Shown piece by piece: positions 62,786 to 64,000 of a DNA stretch of 64,000 nt (the first letter of the stretch is position 1; every line of letters starts with the position of its first letter). The notes beneath the pieces are model-generated. The model made no database searches, had not been told where the DNA came from, and worked only from the letters and a program-made list of their open reading frames with translations. This stretch comes from Dipteris shenzhenensis (taxonomy: Eukaryota; Polypodiophyta; Polypodiopsida; Gleicheniales): NCBI GenBank assembly GCA_047967505.1, contig CM106541.1. The stretch is one strand, 5' to 3'. Made by a program: the position numbers and the translations under genes.

Positions 62786-64000
62786 GCCTATCTGCAATCC
62801 CATAAGCAATGCTGAATAGTCTCCAAAGCAGAGAGGCAGCGAGGGCAATTAGGGTCGGCTCCGAACCTGGACCTCCAAAGGTTCAGTGCAATCCCACCAT
62901 GGATAGAGAGCCAAAAGAAGATAGTGATCTTTCTATTCCTGTGGGATTTCCAGAGTCTCCTCTAGAAGCACCTTTGCAGATCCGTAGTGATATCAAATGT
63001 CTCCCAATGAGGAACTCTGGTAGGTCTCCAACCTCTACTACTGAGCTGAAATCTCCTGGCATTACTGACCGTGTAACGAAAGAAGGGGATGCTCTTCTCT
63101 CGATGCCCTGCGTCAATCCACTCCCACTCTCTGGGTCCCACTGCAAATACCTGATGGGAACTCCCCCATAGAGCAAAAGCCTCCAAGACCCTGTGGAGAG
63201 TAGCCGGGGGTCTGGGTCTAGGAACCACTCTGAATCTGATCCCTGCACCAAAAGACCTACAACCCTGATAAGCTGAAAAGCAGACTCAAGCAAGATGTCC
63301 TCTGTGGACCTGAGCAATCTGCCACCATCCTAGACACTAAAAACTAAAGCATCCTCCTGTGCATCTCGAAAGGCCAAAACCTGAAGTGGAACACCGCCTC
63401 TCATAAAAGTACCTGCCCAAGTGGAGGAAGTGAGTGGCATATCATCTATGTCTACCCAAACCTCTGGAAGGGCTGCCTCAATCTACAAGATCCTCCCTGC
63501 ACTCCCTCTGAGATGTCCTGTCAACCTTGATTTGGTCTCCTCTGGAAGCCTGCGGAAAGCTTTCCAAGACCCCATAGATGATGCAGGTCCCCTCTCCCAC
63601 CTGGACCACTGCATGTAGAGTGAGACACCCAGTGGTCTGCCATGATCATCTAAAATATTGTCATTCCACATGATGGGTTGCCTATCAATCTCTTCACGAG
63701 AGGAAGGAGGAATCCTTTGAAGAGTGCTTCTGAAACTGGCCCAAGCTTTCAGAATGGCACCATGAGAGGGGACGAAAGTGATCTGAGGTGTGCTGTGGTG
63801 AAGATCCACCTAACACTACTCATCCAGTCTCCTCCTGAAGAAGATATGCACCTCTGTATGCTACTAATAAGAAAGTCCTTCCACGGTTCCTGCCCTGGCA
63901 TAAGTCCTCGCACCACCATCTTGCAAAGTAAAGCTGTGCACTGTAAATCTGGATCAATAATATTGAGACCCCCTTCCTATGTAGGGAGGATGAGGGTCTC
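62786..64000 (-). mobile_element. LINE-1 copy C', inverted twin of copy C, runs off window
   Basis: Minus-strand ORF2 from the Cys/His cluster back towards the connection region. It shares with copy C the LTR junction at the same base and the stop in FSV*DGG. It also shares the unusual residues of WNDNILDDHGRPLGVSLY. The two are therefore copies of one damaged ancestor, not independent insertions. Confidence 0.85.

Noticed and set aside
1-64000. tRNA, rRNA or bacterial operon signals
   Set aside because: None seen by eye on either strand; the eukaryotic repeat content and spliced exons argue against a bacterial source. A tRNA scan would be decisive.

Overview
The window looks like nuclear DNA of a land plant with a large, repeat-rich genome. 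It is almost entirely nested retrotransposons lying in and around introns of one host gene on the minus strand. That gene is read from three exon-like segments (56699..56881, 56391..56508 and 17424..17575) whose splice sites and phases fit together. Their product resembles the coiled-coil part of CFAP44 (FAP44/WDR52), a protein of motile cilia and flagella. A plant that keeps this gene should make swimming sperm (fern, lycophyte, bryophyte, cycad or Ginkgo); long TE-filled introns favour a fern, cycad or Ginkgo, but the sequence does not settle this. The exon model implies one 38.8 kb intron (17576..56390) and, since no later exon is seen, another intron of at least 17.4 kb running off the left end.

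The main occupant is one LINE family, called LINE-1 here (not the mammalian L1). It has a C-rich 5' UTR on its sense strand, ORF1 (DUF4283-like domain plus CCHC knuckle), ORF2 (APE endonuclease, reverse transcriptase, zf-RVT-like Cys/His cluster) and a short 3' UTR with a hairpin before poly(A). The copy at 49431..56211 (minus) is full length, both ORFs are open, and it has a near-perfect target-site duplication. About a dozen further copies are truncated, internally deleted, frameshifted or interrupted (1..3147, 13762..16478, 18619..23618, 26755..35700 split, 36329..43552, 43854..44365, 44366..46795, 46796..48137, 48365..49219, 57628..60385, 60386..62681, 62786..64000). A second family, LINE-2, fills 5106..13745 in four pieces. 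A possible third is seen only as a 3' tail near 17150.

Two Ty3/gypsy chromovirus-like elements lie on the minus strand. Gypsy-2 (27446..33172) has both 462 bp LTRs, PBS, PPT and a 5 bp duplication and sits inside a LINE-1 ORF2, but its genes are broken. Gypsy-1 (23619..about 26440) is scrambled: gag and protease run straight into the integrase C-terminus and chromodomain, and an RNase H/integrase piece lies upstream across a roughly 100 bp LINE tail. Two other LTR remnants lie at 3148..6304.

Insertion order can be read in places: LINE-2 into an LTR (5106..6033), gypsy-1 into LINE-1 (23619), gypsy-2 into LINE-1 (27446), LINE-1 into an older LINE (48365), and the full-length LINE-1 into that same older region (49431). 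I saw no tRNA, rRNA, CRISPR or bacterial-type feature.
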